From NCBI GenBank assembly GCA_019633425.1, contig WSUB01000011.1, positions 361,513 to 425,512 of the forward strand: a DNA stretch of 64,000 nucleotides, read 5' to 3'. The notes below the pieces were generated by a model. It was not told the DNA's origin, ran no database searches, and was given only the letters and a program-made list of their open reading frames with translations. How positions within the stretch are numbered: position 1 is the first letter of the stretch; every line of letters begins with the position of its first letter. This document shows, piece after piece, positions 1 through 10,633 of the stretch. The translations under genes and the position numbers were made by a program. Origin of the DNA: Tulasnella sp. 424. Lineage: Eukaryota; Basidiomycota; Agaricomycetes; Cantharellales; Tulasnellaceae.

Positions 1-310
1 CGAGTTGGACGGCCGTGGATGACTTCTCCAGCAATACCTTTCTACTCTCTGCGATCCAACAACTGCTAGTGTGGATGGTCAGAATGTGCATAGCGTTCAT
101 TACCGGAATATCCTGGACGAGCCGCACCTGCTTCCTCGGCCTCCAAGCCCGTACGAGTATCCCCTAATTTCCTGAACTGCATCTTGGACGCGGGCCCCAA
201 AGTTGTCGAAGGCCTCCATCGCCGGACTGTGGAGCATGGCGGGCCGCAGCCGGCGGGACTGCCACACAAGGGGTCCGCGGCTATTTTTGGACTGTCAATA
301 GTTCGGTCTC
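1..310 (+). repeat. 3' flank of a B-family gene lying left of the window
   Basis: This stretch closely matches the regions just downstream of the two B-family genes (about 3290-3690 and 5170-5600). Shared words include the 'ctctgcgatccaacaactg' block and the 'cctgaactgcat' block, in the same order and orientation. A third B gene (B0) therefore probably ends just left of position 1. No coding frame is supported here. The tail carries a T-rich tract near 318-326. Confidence 0.7.
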
Positions 311-520
311 CATCTTTTTTTTTTCACCGCATCTGAGGTGCGGTTCAGTCGTCGGACATGGGGTGAAAAACGAGGTGCCCGCTATGTCAGGGGCTTTCCA
401 TCCTAGCATTCGCACGCCACATGCATCTTGGTTTAAAAGCCACTCTCAAGACAGGTCGAGTGATCTTCAGTCCTTTTCCTCCCTCTCCTCTCATTCTCGT
501 ATCGTAAAATCTCGCATATA

Positions 521-1068
521 ATGTTCGTGTCAACCTCAAAGCTTTTCTCCCTCTTCGTACTTGCTGTGAGCACAGTCGCTGCGCCTGCTCCTCAAGGGAC
601 GGAGACTTTCCCAACTGTAGTTCAAGGAACCACAACCACTTTGGTTACACGGTCCATGAACTTGAGTCGCTCTACCAGAGTTGCCGTGAGTCTTCCACAC
701 TTTGGCAGACTATCATAGTGTTTCTGATCCTCCGAATCGAATTCAAGGTGACGACAAGCACAGAAGCGCCCATAATTTCCCTCATCACGACCTCCGTGTC
801 GGGCTCAAACTCGGTCATCACCTCCACCATTCCCGTTGGAGCAACCCCATCGACCGAAAGCGTGGCCGAACCAACCTCGTCCGTCGTTCTCTCGAGCGGT
901 GCTGCCACTGAACTGCCGACTTTCACTACTCCAACATTCTCAACTCCGGCGGCCACGAACGCTCCAGCAGCAACGACCTCGTCAAATAGCGCAACCGCAA
1001 GAAGCGTTGGTGGATATGGCTTGGCAGCAGTCGCTGGTGTTGCTGGCGTCGTCGCAGCGGTTCTGTAA
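521..1068 (+). CDS. Small secreted Ser/Thr-rich GPI-type protein, family A copy 1 (A1)
   Basis: Model join(521..685,748..1068), 161 aa. The 62-nt intron starts GTGAGT, ends TTCAAG and lies in phase 0. The first 20 or so residues are a clean signal peptide (basic start, Leu/Val/Ala core, then APAP). The body is rich in Thr, Ser, Ala and Pro with no cysteine. The last 18 residues are a hydrophobic Gly/Ala/Val stretch ending AAVL, as expected of a GPI-attachment signal. A TTTAAAA element lies at 432-438, about 88 nt before the ATG, and is kept in the second copy. The family is unknown to me; cell-wall or plasma-membrane location is inferred from the two terminal signals only. Compared with A2 it has four extra codons in exon 2. 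The function is not known. Confidence 0.8.
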
Positions 1069-1199
1069 ATGCATGTTGGGCGAGGCTGGTGTTATATGGT
1101 TACATTCTTGGCGCGCCAAGACCACCGAATAGCGGGTGGACCCTATTCAGCTATTCTATACAATTACTGAACGATTTAAATACGAACATTGTCTAGCCC

Positions 1200-1347
1200 A
1201 TGATTTCCTTCACAAAATGATCTGTCTGTCGAGGTCTTGCCTCATGAACGCATTCTCTGGGTAATACTGCGCCCAGACGTTCCGACCACCAAATAATCGT
1301 CCGCCAAGGTCGCACCGTCTTCCATGCTACTGCTGGACCAGAGATCC
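1200..1347 (-). pseudogene. Frameshifted fragment of the SPF45 3' end
   Basis: On the minus strand this segment matches the last coding part of the SPF45-like gene at 6477-6620. It keeps the AWKTVR motif, the stop codon and the sequence past the stop. Two bases are missing at about 1313 relative to the intact gene (aaggtcgcacc against aagctctcgcacc), so the reading frame shifts after AWKTVR. Similarity stops upstream of about 1347, leaving only the end of the UHM domain. The neighbouring 1069-1200 also resembles the DNA between A2 and SPF45, so A1 and this fragment were copied together. Confidence 0.85.
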
Positions 1348-1970
1348 AAGTAACGGGCAGGATCAGACAACATGTACCAGTCAGAAGTGCATGCGTCAGA
1401 CGATCCGTCCAGATTTGCCTTCCATAAGTATCGAATCTCTGCTGGAAGTTGCGTCGAAGGGGCCCCTTGAAAATAGCGGGAGCTAGCGAAAAAGCTGTCG
1501 AGTGCTGGGTCCCCGTCCCCCCGTCATAAGCCATCATAGGTCCCACAAGATCGGCATATCCCATGTGGTCATGCCTTACTGGGGAGCCCGATGATATTAC
1601 TTGCACAAGAACGGCAAACCGGAGTGGTGGACCGTGACTGCAAAGCGAGACCGTAAGCCGAGCCGAAGGAGAGCGAGACCAAGTGTGAGCGTTCCGAGTT
1701 CCATTTGCGGACGGCAGGAACGCGGGCCTGGGTCGCAAAGGCTGATGCTCTAATTCCAAGTGTAGCGACCTCGTTATGGCCCTTCTGTTCAACCATAGCT
1801 ATCTCTAATAGATTAAACTACTAAAGCACTAGCTCTCCTTGCGGGCCTTCAACCCAATGCGGGACGTGCTCCTTCCAAGCACAGGCTCCGCGCTGAAATC
1901 AGCTCCAGGGTAGAGTCTAGTACTGGCTCCTACTCTTCCCCGTAAAGGAATGAACAAACGTAACAGCAGT
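1348..1970. other. Intergenic stretch without a supported gene
   Basis: This DNA lies between the SPF45 fragment and the upstream repeat of B1. It contains a long minus-strand open frame (1193-1792), but that frame runs through the frameshifted SPF45 fragment and has no recognisable protein features. I regard it as spurious. I see no RNA gene here. Confidence 0.5.
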
Positions 1971-1974
1971 CTGA

Positions 1975-3450
1975 GAGTACGTTGCCAAGTAGCTAGGAAT
2001 ATGGTACCCAGTCTATTCGCTCCTATTTTGCCCACCCAAAGGTCGACTATATAGGTAAGTTAATTGCCGTACAAATTATAAGGAGAATCCATGATGCCAC
2101 GCGGTGTCCAAAGCAACAAGAGCGTCAAGAGGAATGGTTGATGAATTTACGACGATGGGGTTAAGAACCCACTATGGACGTTGGGTCAAAGTCTGCTCGA
2201 GACGTGGTGACCAAATGCTACCCCGCTTGAATCCTCCCCAAGGATGGGAGGACTACGTCCAGCTACTTTTCTTTCTGCAGCAAGGCGGTGTTTTTTAATT
2301 ATTTGATTGGTTTAGGAATGAACGTGATAGAAACCATGCCGCATTCCCAGCCAAACCCCTGCGGTATCAAGGAAGTGTAACTTCGGTGCTAGCCTTGGCC
2401 ACCAAAATTCTCATCTCAAACACGACACGAGGCTCTGCGGGATTGAACGGATCTCGCCTTCCGCAGTGGGCAATTCCTGGACAATTGAAGCATTAATAGC
2501 TACCATATGCTAATTACAGCCTCATCGGTGATTCTCGTTCACGGTTGTCATGTGCCTCGACGCCAGTGTCTTGAGTATTCTTTTTTTAGAAATGGGCTGG
2601 ATCGCATTACTAAAGTAAGGCCCAACCGCAAATTTTGGCCCCCAAGGGTATTTTAACCCGCCCTTTCCATCCTTCGAACGATCCATCAGCTTTCCCTCCT
2701 TCCAAATCCCCTCTTTTCACTTCTACAACCACCGTCCGCTCCGCTCATAACCATAATGCTCATCTCAACTTCCAAGTTCCTTGCCCTTTTGGCTCTCGTC
2801 GTGTCCGTCGCCGCTGCACCGCAGGCTTCGTCTGGGGCGTCCAGTGTTGCAGACACTACTTCAACAACGCAAGCGCAATCAACAGTCCTAACGACTACGA
2901 AGGCCGTAAGTTCCTGGGTATAGGGATGTGAGGACGACGCTGATGGTTGACGTTGGCGCAGATGACCACCTCAGTTGCCGTCGTGACGGGCTCTCATACC
3001 ACGACTGCGAGTGCGACCACCACCGCCAAGAAGAATGGAGCGAAGGGACAAACTGCCGGTGGAATGGGGCTTGCCGCTATTGTTGGCGTCGCTGGCGTCG
3101 TGGCTGCGGTGATGTAAGCGAATACTCAGAGTCCCCTCCGTGCGTGGTTTCAAGGCGAACGAATGTATGCGGACATTGTGGAAGGACTTTATTTATGGAG
3201 ATTTGCTCCCACATTTTACCACTGTCCCTTCTCTCGGAGTCATTATACCACCGTCTTTCCCCTCTGGGAGTGCTCGCCAAAGGCCAAGTTCGAGTTGCGT
3301 GACATGCATGGATGACTTCTCCCTCAATACCCTTCTGGTCTCTGCGATCCAACAACTGTTAGTGCGGATGGGCAGAATGCGCAGAGCTTTTATTACCTTA
3401 ATGTTCTGGACGAGCTGGAGCGCCATGTGTTGATATCATCTGTGAGAGTG
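1975..3450 (+). repeat. B-gene tandem unit 1
   Basis: This unit comprises about 780 nt of upstream DNA, gene B1 and its 3' flank. It matches about 3695-5320 nearly end to end. The upstream half includes the 'tgccaagtagctagg' and 'aacccactatggacgttggg' blocks in both units, and a TATTTTAA element at 2649-2656, 107 nt before the ATG. The short open frames at 2104-2298 and 3814-4017 in the two upstream halves are similar to each other, but differ by indels and look non-coding. Confidence 0.75.
2756..3117 (+). CDS. Small secreted Ser/Thr-rich GPI-type protein, family B copy 1 (B1), internally deleted
   Basis: Model join(2756..2905,2962..3117), 101 aa. The 56-nt intron starts GTAAGT, ends GCGCAG and is in phase 0. 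The N-terminus is a signal peptide beginning MLISTSK and ending near AAAPQA. The C-terminus is the hydrophobic GPI-type tail GLAAIVGVAGVVAAVM. Against B2 (162 aa) it lacks about 60 codons from the middle of exon 2; the junction is near 2989 and stays in frame. Both termini needed for secretion and anchoring are kept, so a shortened surface protein could still be made, although the gene may be on its way out. No known domain was recognised. Confidence 0.7.
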
Positions 3451-3694
3451 TCGAGCAGCCGGTTCACGACCGCGAGCTCCTCGTGACGCTATCTGTGCTT
3501 CTTTGACTTGCTCGATAGCCTGCTATCCCGGGCTCCAAGCTCGTACAAGTATCCCCTAATTTCCTGAACTGCATATTGGACGCGACCCCAAAGCTGTTGA
3601 AGGCCTCCGACCATCGCCCGCACTGTGGAACGGGGTGGGTCGCAGCCGGCGGAACTGCCACAGAGAAAATCCCGCTGCTATTTTTGACACGTCG

Positions 3695-5320
3695 TTGCCA
3701 AGTAGCTAGGAATATTTTACTCAGTCTATTCGCTCCTATTTTACCCACCCAAAGCTCGACTATATAGCTGAGTTAATTGCCGTGCAGATCATAAGGAGAA
3801 TTCCTGATGCCACGTGGTAGGCCAAGAAACAAGAGCGTCCAGAGGAATGGTTGATGAGTATACGACGATGGAGTTGAGAACCCACTATGGACGTTGGGTC
3901 CAAGCCTGCTCGAGACGTGGTGACCGAATCCTACCTCGCTTGAATCCGCCCCAGGGAGAGGGAGGGGAGGATTATGCCCTGCTTTTCTTGCCGCAGCAAG
4001 ACGGTGGTTTTTTTTAATTTTGTGATTGGTCTAGGAATGAACGTGCTAGAAACCATGCCGCATTCCCAGCCAAACCGCTGCGGTGCCAAAGAGGTATAAT
4101 TTTGGTGCTAGTCTTGGCACTAGATTTCTTATCTCAAGTTGTACAAAACACGAGGCTCCGCAGGCGGGATTGAACAGGCCTCGCCTTCCGCAGTGGGCTA
4201 TTCCTGGATATTGAAGTATTAATAGCTACCGTATGCTGATTACCACTTCGTCGGTGATTGTGTCTCACTCACGGTGGTCTTGGGCCTCAACGTCAGTGCC
4301 TTAGGTATTCTTTTTTTAGAAATGGGGTGGATCGCATTACCAAAGTAAGGCTCAGCAACATATTTTGGTCCCCAAAGGTATTTTAACCCGTCCTTTCCAT
4401 CCTTCGAACGATCCATCAGCTTTCCTTCATTCCAAATCCTCCCTTTTCACTTCTACAACAACCATCCGCTCCGCTCATAACCATAATGCTTGTCTCAACT
4501 TCCAAGTTTCTTGCCCTTTTGGCTCTCGTCGCGTCCGTCGCAGCCGCACCTCAGGCTCCAGCTTCTTCTGGGGCGTCCAGCGCTGCAGGAACCACTTCAA
4601 CAACACAAGCTCACACAACAGTCCCAGCGACTACGAAGGCCGTAAGTTTCTGGGTATAGGGATGTGAGGATGACGCTGATGGTTGGCCCTGGCGCAGACG
4701 ACCACCTCAGCTGCCGTCGTGACGGTGGTCACAGTAGAGACATTGATCACCACCTCCGTGTCTGGTTCGGATTCGATCATCACTTCAGCCATTCGCGAGA
4801 CGACCACTCTGTCTCCCCAAACCGTGACCTTGAATCCTGTGGGCTCCGCTAGTGCCGTGCCATCTTCACACTCCTTCACCCAGGCGGTCGCTGCTTCGGG
4901 ATCAGCCTCTCATACCACGACGGCGACTGCGACCACCGCCGCCAAGAATGGAGCGAATGGACAGACTGCAGGTGGAATGGGGCTTGCCGCTATTGTTGGC
5001 GTTGCTGGCGTCGTGGCTGCGGTGTTGTAACCGAATGTTCAGAGTCCCCTCCGCATCTGGTTTCAAGGCGAACGAATGTATATGGACATTGTGGAAGGAA
5101 ATTCCTCGTTTATTTTGTATATTCGCTCGCACATTATACCACTGTCCTTTCTCCTCTAGGTCAAGTTCGAGTTGCATGGCCATGGACGATTTCTCTCCCA
5201 ATGCCATTCTACTCTCTGCGATCCAACAACTGTTAGTGCGGGTGGTCAGAATGTGCACAGCTTTCACTACCGTAATATTCTGTACGAGCTATAGCGCTAT
5301 GCGTTGATCTGTGAGAGTGT
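3695..5320 (+). repeat. B-gene tandem unit 2
   Basis: This is the second copy of the B unit, containing B2 and flanks. It matches 1975-3450 apart from the internal deletion in B1 and small indels. The promoter-side TATTTTAA element is at 4379-4386, again 107 nt before the ATG. The 3' flank continues with further similarity to 1-310 up to about 5600. Confidence 0.75.
4486..5030 (+). CDS. Small secreted Ser/Thr-rich GPI-type protein, family B copy 2 (B2)
   Basis: Model join(4486..4641,4698..5030), 162 aa. The intron starts GTAAGT and ends GCGCAG, at the same position as in B1. The signal peptide begins MLVSTSK. The Thr/Ser/Ala-rich body lacks cysteine, and the tail ends GVAGVVAAVL. The middle carries a TTSVSGSDSIITS segment very close to TTSVSGSNSVITS in the A proteins. 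Families A and B therefore share ancestry in exon 2 as well as in gene layout (two exons, phase-0 intron, same tail). B2 is the fullest B copy in the window. Surface location is inferred; molecular function is unknown. Confidence 0.8.
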
Positions 5321-5810
5321 CGAGCAGCCGGTTCACGACCGCGAGCTCCTCGGGACGCCATTTGTGCTTTCTGACTTGCTCGATAGCGACAAGCTACCAG
5401 GCTCTGCTCGATACAAGCTCCAAGCTCCCCCTAATTCCCTGAACTGCATCTTGGACGCGGGCTCCAAAGCTGTCGAAGGGATCCAACCGAGTCATCGCCG
5501 CACTGTGGAGCGGGGTGGGCCGGCGGTCCTGCCACACAAGGGGTCCGCTGCTATTTTCGGAGTGTCGATAGCTCGGTCTCCATCTTTTGTTTCACCGCAT
5601 CCTGAGGATACCCCATTGCGGGAAGCGGTTCAGTCGGCGGACGCGGGGTGAACTCGAAAAACGAGGTGCGCGCTATGTCAGGGGCTTACGTCCTGGCAGT
5701 CGCACGCCACATGCATGTTAGCTTAAAAGCCACCAACACAACAGCTCGAATGATCTTCAGTCGTTTTCTTCCCTCCTCTCCCATCTTCGTATCATAACAC
5801 CTCGCATATA

Positions 5811-6347
5811 ATGTTCGTATCAATCTCAAAGCTTTTCTCCCTCTTCGTACTTGCCGCGAGCACAGTCGCTGCGCCTGCTCCTCAAGGGACGGAGACTTTC
5901 CCAACTGTAATTCAAGGAACCACAACCACTTTATTTACACGGTCCACGAACTTGAGTCGCTCTACCAGAGTTGCCGTGAGTCTTCTACGCTTTCGTAGAC
6001 CGTAACAGTCTGATCTGATCTTCCGAATTGAATTTAAGGTCACGACAAGCACCCAAGCGCCCATAATTTCTCTCATCACGACCTCCGTGTCGGGCTCAAA
6101 CTCGGTCATCACCTCCACCATTCCCGTTGGAGCATCTCCATCGGCTGAACCAACCTCATCCGTCGTTCTCTCGAGCGGTGTTGCCACTGAGCTACCGACT
6201 TTCACGACTCCAACATTCTCAACTCCCGTGGCCACGAACGCTCCAGCAGCAACGACCTCGTCAAATAGCGCAACCGCAAGAAGCGTTGGTGGATATGGCC
6301 TGGCGGCGGTCGCTGGCGTTGCTGGCGTCGTTGCAGCGGTTCTGTAA
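5811..6347 (+). CDS. Small secreted Ser/Thr-rich GPI-type protein, family A copy 2 (A2)
   Basis: Model join(5811..5975,6039..6347), 157 aa. It is near-identical to A1 in signal peptide, intron position, Ser/Thr-rich body and hydrophobic tail, and differs by scattered substitutions and a four-codon gap. The CTTAAAA element at 5722-5728 sits 88 nt before the ATG, as in A1. Its stop lies only 129 nt from the stop of SPF45 on the other strand. That arrangement is echoed by the SPF45 fragment behind A1, so A2 probably holds the ancestral position and A1 is the copy. Confidence 0.8.
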
Positions 6348-6476
6348 ACGCATGTTGGGCGAGGCTGGCATTACGTGCTTGGCGCCAAGACCACCGAATA
6401 ACGGGTGGACCCTATGCAACTATTGTATCATTACCGAACGATCTAAATACGAACATTGCCTAGCCCATGATTTCCT

Positions 6477-8865
6477 TCACAGAATGATCTGTCTGTCGAG
6501 GTCGTGCCTCATGAACGCATTCTCTGGGTAATACTGTGCTCGGATGCTCCGACCACCGAATAACCGTCCGTCAAGCTCTCGCACCGTCTTCCACGCTGCT
6601 GCTGGGCCAGAGAATTTTACGAATATGCGAACTGATCCTTGAGGTTCGTTGGCCGTTGGGTCTGCCAGATGAACAATGACCCTCTCGACAACGCCGTATT
6701 TCGAGCATTCTTCCCCTATCATGCAAAACGTCAGACGAAGATTTGCAGAAGTCGAATCTATCGCACAACTTACCAATTTCCTGATTAAGTTCGTCGTCCC
6801 CAGCATCCTCCAGTCCAACCATATTCGTCAGCACCACCACCGGACTTGGTTCACCCCACTTCTCCCTTTCCTCTCTTCCCTTTTCCGGATTCGTATTGAT
6901 TATACGGTTTGTCGCATCTTTCGTGCCAATTCCTCCGATAGCCGCACCACCTTTTGTGAACTTGGGAGCGTTGAACGCCGGGTTGACGTTTGCCTTTGCC
7001 TTCGCCTTGGCTTGTTCAACCGTCAAGGGTTCGACCAACCCGGCAGACCCAGATGACCCGGCCCCTAATCCAGAACCGGCTTTGTGACCCCATTTGGCCA
7101 TCATACGGGCTGCGAAGCCATGAGGATCCGGTTCGTGGTCGTCATCATCCAACACCCTGACGGTTGACTCCGAAGGAGCGGGAGGAGCGGAAGAGGTAGA
7201 CTGTGCGAAAGGACCTGCGGCTGCCTTGGCTAGTCGAGCAGCGATAGCAGCGGCCGCCTCTCTCCGCTTGTGTAGTTCGGCTTGGAAGTCCTCTGGTTTA
7301 TCTTGGATGGCAGTAAATGCGGCTGGTGGTACAGAAGAGAGGGAGGGATCGGACATGGCCAATCGTCGTGCGTAGGCGTCTTCCCCAGTCTGTGGCAGTG
7401 GGTCGGATGCAGGTGATGGCTCCTTCGTTCTAGCGCCGTTGGTCTCGTTAGCGGTCATACTTTTGGAGCTCAACTACTTACGACACTTACTCGTTGGGTG
7501 GTTGAGCGCCGGATTTGGCGGCGGCGAGTGCGGCTAACCGAGCAGCTATTGATGCCGCTACTTCCTTCTTCTTCTGCAGCTCCAATTGCTCAAGTGGGAG
7601 TGGTTGAGGTTCGGATGGAGGGGTTGGGGGAGGAACTTCGTCGTCGAGATCTGGATCGACTGAACTGGCGGGCATGGATTGGGTACTGCGTACAAAAGAA
7701 GGTGCCGACAATGCCGCACGTCGCGCATACGCTTCGTCCCCTGTTTCAGGCGGGCTTCCAGAAACAGCGGACGGAGCAACGGCATTTGGATTGGACATTG
7801 CCAGTCGGCGAAGGTAAGCGTCTTCTCCAGATTGAGGCATGGAAGTCGCAGAAGCTGCCGGCGAAAATGACGGAGGGCCTTCGCGCCGAGCTTGGGGTGG
7901 TGGAGACTCGTTTCTCGCTGTGATGGGGAAGTTGGAACTTCAGCGCTTTGCAACACGAACTCCAGATGTATCAAGGAAAACTGACGCCTTGGTCGCCAGT
8001 GCATCCCATCTTCATCCTCACTCGCACTACGCTCGTCCGAGTAATCGCTATCTCTGGTTCTTCGTTGGTACGATCCCTCCTCTCTCCTCCGCATTTGGGC
8101 CTCCGTTTTCTCTCGTTGCTTCCACGCTTTGAACTCGGCGTAGTCGTTCGGTCTTGTTGGATCGTAAACATCCATAGGGTCCCAGACATTTGGCTGAAAC
8201 TTAGCCTGACCATTCCGAAGCAGAGATTCAGTAAACTAATCATTCGAGCTGCTGTGGAGGCCACCTTTTTGCCTTTGGATTTTTTCCCTCCTCCCACTCT
8301 GCCTTTTGCTCCTTTGAATCCATTGACATTATCGTCAAGCACCATTGCCGGAGGTTTTATCTTCTTTCCCCATCCTTTGCTTGTTTCTTCTTTGCTGTCG
8401 GTTGGGTTGGTCGAGTTCGTCTCTGAAGCCGCATCCGAAGTGGCGGCTCGAGTTGTATTTACAAGAACAGGGGCAGCAAAGATCACAGCGGTGCTAGAGA
8501 TGTTGGCACTTGCGATTGCTACTGCAGCCGGTGGCGCGCGGGTGGGGGCAGGTGCTGCTTTCTTCAGCGTGCTCCGCCGAACGGGCGCGAAGGCGAGTGC
8601 GGCCGACCATTCTGCCAATAAACAATAAAACGACAAGTTGGAGATGCATATCAAGAGAGTTAGGAGAGAGCTCACCTGAGCCTTTCTGTGGTGCCGCATC
8701 GGTTGGTTTCGGCGTCTCGTCTACGACGATTGGCTGCTCCGCTGCCGCACCGGTGTTCGGCGCCTCTGCAACGTCAGCTGTGGACGTGCTCGCCGCTGGC
8801 TGAGATGAACTAGCTGAAGTGCTTGCGCCTCCGAACTTCAATCCTCCGTAGAGTCCTCCAGCCAT
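6477..8865 (-). CDS. SPF45/RBM17-like splicing factor (G-patch and UHM)
   Basis: Model complement(join(6477..6715,6774..7429,7491..7917,8022..8205,8265..8611,8676..8865)), 680 aa, all phases consistent. The start [11 protein letters not shown] is at the first ATG. Around residues 180-200 lies the SPF45 signature [19 protein letters not shown]-patch sits at about 485-530 ([10 protein letters not shown] then GLG). A C-terminal U2AF-homology domain covers about 580-680, with the GRLFGG motif holding the R-x-F that grips UHM ligand motifs. SPF45 proteins act in the nucleus in 3' splice-site choice. The fungal protein is longer than the human one, with low-complexity linkers and three copies of a GEDAYxRRLAMS-like motif. 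It is divergent from UPF3, with 160 bp between the starts. Confidence 0.92.
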
Positions 8866-9025
8866 GATTGGGTTTCTAGGGGGCTTGCAATAGCGGTATT
8901 AGGATCTGGACGGTATGGTGTGCCTTGAACCGCTGCTTGTCTATGTTCACAAATAGTCAGAGGGCCCGGCTTCTGTCAACCACCACTTGCACCGGCCTGC
9001 CAACGCTTCAAGCTCTCACCCATAA
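8866..9025. promoter_or_regulatory. Shared bidirectional promoter of SPF45 and UPF3
   Basis: Only 160 bp separate the start codons of two divergent genes, both for nuclear or cytoplasmic RNA handling. No TATA box is visible. The position alone argues that both promoters lie here, at least in part. Confidence 0.6.
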
Positions 9026-10633
9026 ATGTCCACAATAAAGACAGAGAAACCAGCCAAGGCTAAGGCGTCACGGACCAAGCGTTCAGGACCTGAATCGCGT
9101 CTCAAGGTCCTCGTCCGGAGGTTGCCACCCAACTTACCCGAGGCGGTGTTTTGGGACAGCGTAGCCCCATGGGTGGACGCTGAGACAACGTCGTGGAAGG
9201 TGTTTCATGCAGGAAAACTACGTCCCAAAGGGTAAACTCGAAAAACCTCTCGTGCAATGCTACATAGTCGCTGAACGGTTGATTGCACAGAGTTAACAAG
9301 GAGAACATCTTATCCCGGGCCTATATCGTATTCAATACTGAAGAACAACTGAGGAATTTCCATCTTGCCTATGATGGCCATTTATTCCGGGATAAATCAG
9401 GTAAATGGAGTGGGGCAATCATCGCTTCCGAGATTCATTTCCTAACCTCCTGTGACCTCAGGGAATGAGAGTCAAGCTGTAGTCGAATACGCGCCCTTTC
9501 AAAAGGTCCCTCTAGCGAAAGGCAAGGTTGATCAGAGGCAGGGTACTATCGAAGATGGTCCGTATCTCTCTGTTAATGATATTTGCGGTGCTGGAGGCTT
9601 ATTGTATCCGATAGATGAGGACTTCAAGTCTTTCATCGCCTCTCTCAGTCAGGTTGAACCGACTGAAGCCGAAAAACTTGCAATGGCACCCCCACCTGAC
9701 ATCAACTTAAAGATGACGACCCCGCTCCTGGCATCCCTCCTTCCCAACAAGGGTAACCAAGTTGACAAGTTCGCCGACCATCGTAACAAATTACAAGATA
9801 CGCGTCCTGAAGATAAACCAATTTCAGGCAAAGCGCGGAAGCGAAAGGAAAAGGAACAGGCTCAAAAGGAGCAAAATGAAGACGCGGAGTTCTCTCGCAA
9901 TCCTCTCCGTCTTGATACAACTCATCCTCCCGAGGAGCAATCGAAGAAAGGGCAAACTGGGAAAGAACGGTCGGGAGGCGGGAAAAATCCTAATCCACCA
10001 ACCAAGAAAGCCTCGGAATCCGGTGATGCACCCAACAAGGCGAAGGGGAATACCCCTTCTTCTCCGGTTCGGACTAAGAAGTCGAAACCACCGCCTTCAG
10101 CAGCACACGAAGCGGCAGGTCCATCTACTTCTGCGGCGGATGGCAGCACGTCGCCTGTCGCGCAGAAAGCACGGCCTAAATTCAAATTCGATGGAATTCT
10201 TGCTCCGGGTGGAACGCGCCCACGGCCTGGCAAATCAGATGGTGGTAATACACCTACCGCAGCATCGTCGCCAACCACGGAAACGACCTCGACGGAAGCC
10301 ACAAGTCCTCCTTCGCGCAGAGGACGCAAAGGAAAGGACAAAGAGAAAGACTCTACCGCCCACCCAGCAGCTTCGGCCAGGGCAGGAAGTACAGCTGAAT
10401 CCTCAGCTGCGAAGCCAGCTACCAGCACCGACGCGTATGCGAAACATCCCGTGGTGCCTCGTATTCTTCAGCGACCAGCAGCTAGGATCGACGACGAAGG
10501 TGCAACTCCAGCTTCGCCCACCCATGCAGGTATCATTCCTATTCAACCACCGCCAAGAGGGCGCGGTCGAGGCGGCGGACGCGGCAGGGGACGTGGACGT
10601 GGTCGAGGAGGACCTCCAGTTGCTGACGGCTGA
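9026..10633 (+). CDS. UPF3: UPF3-like nonsense-mediated decay factor
   Basis: Model join(9026..9231,9291..9400,9462..9557,9615..10633), 476 aa. Residues about 22-190 match the Smg4/UPF3 domain: KVLVRRLPPNLPEAVFW opens the RNP fold, then AYIVF, then VEYAPFQKVP. UPF3 links UPF2 to the exon-junction complex to trigger decay of mRNAs with early stops. The third intron (9558-9614, donor GTCCGT) is 57 nt, has no stop and is a multiple of three, so retention would add 19 residues. I splice it because the join restores EDDEDFKSF. The tail is a long disordered Lys/Ser/Pro region ending in an RG/RGG run (about 450-470), typical of RNA binding. Confidence 0.88.

Noticed and set aside
1193..1792. Open frame of 199 aa on the minus strand
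   Set aside because: Its end is the frameshifted SPF45 fragment and the rest has no signal, domain or copy in the duplicated region.
9922..10428. 168-aa minus-strand open frame opposite UPF3
   Set aside because: A shadow of the low-complexity, GC-rich UPF3 tail; no splice or domain support.
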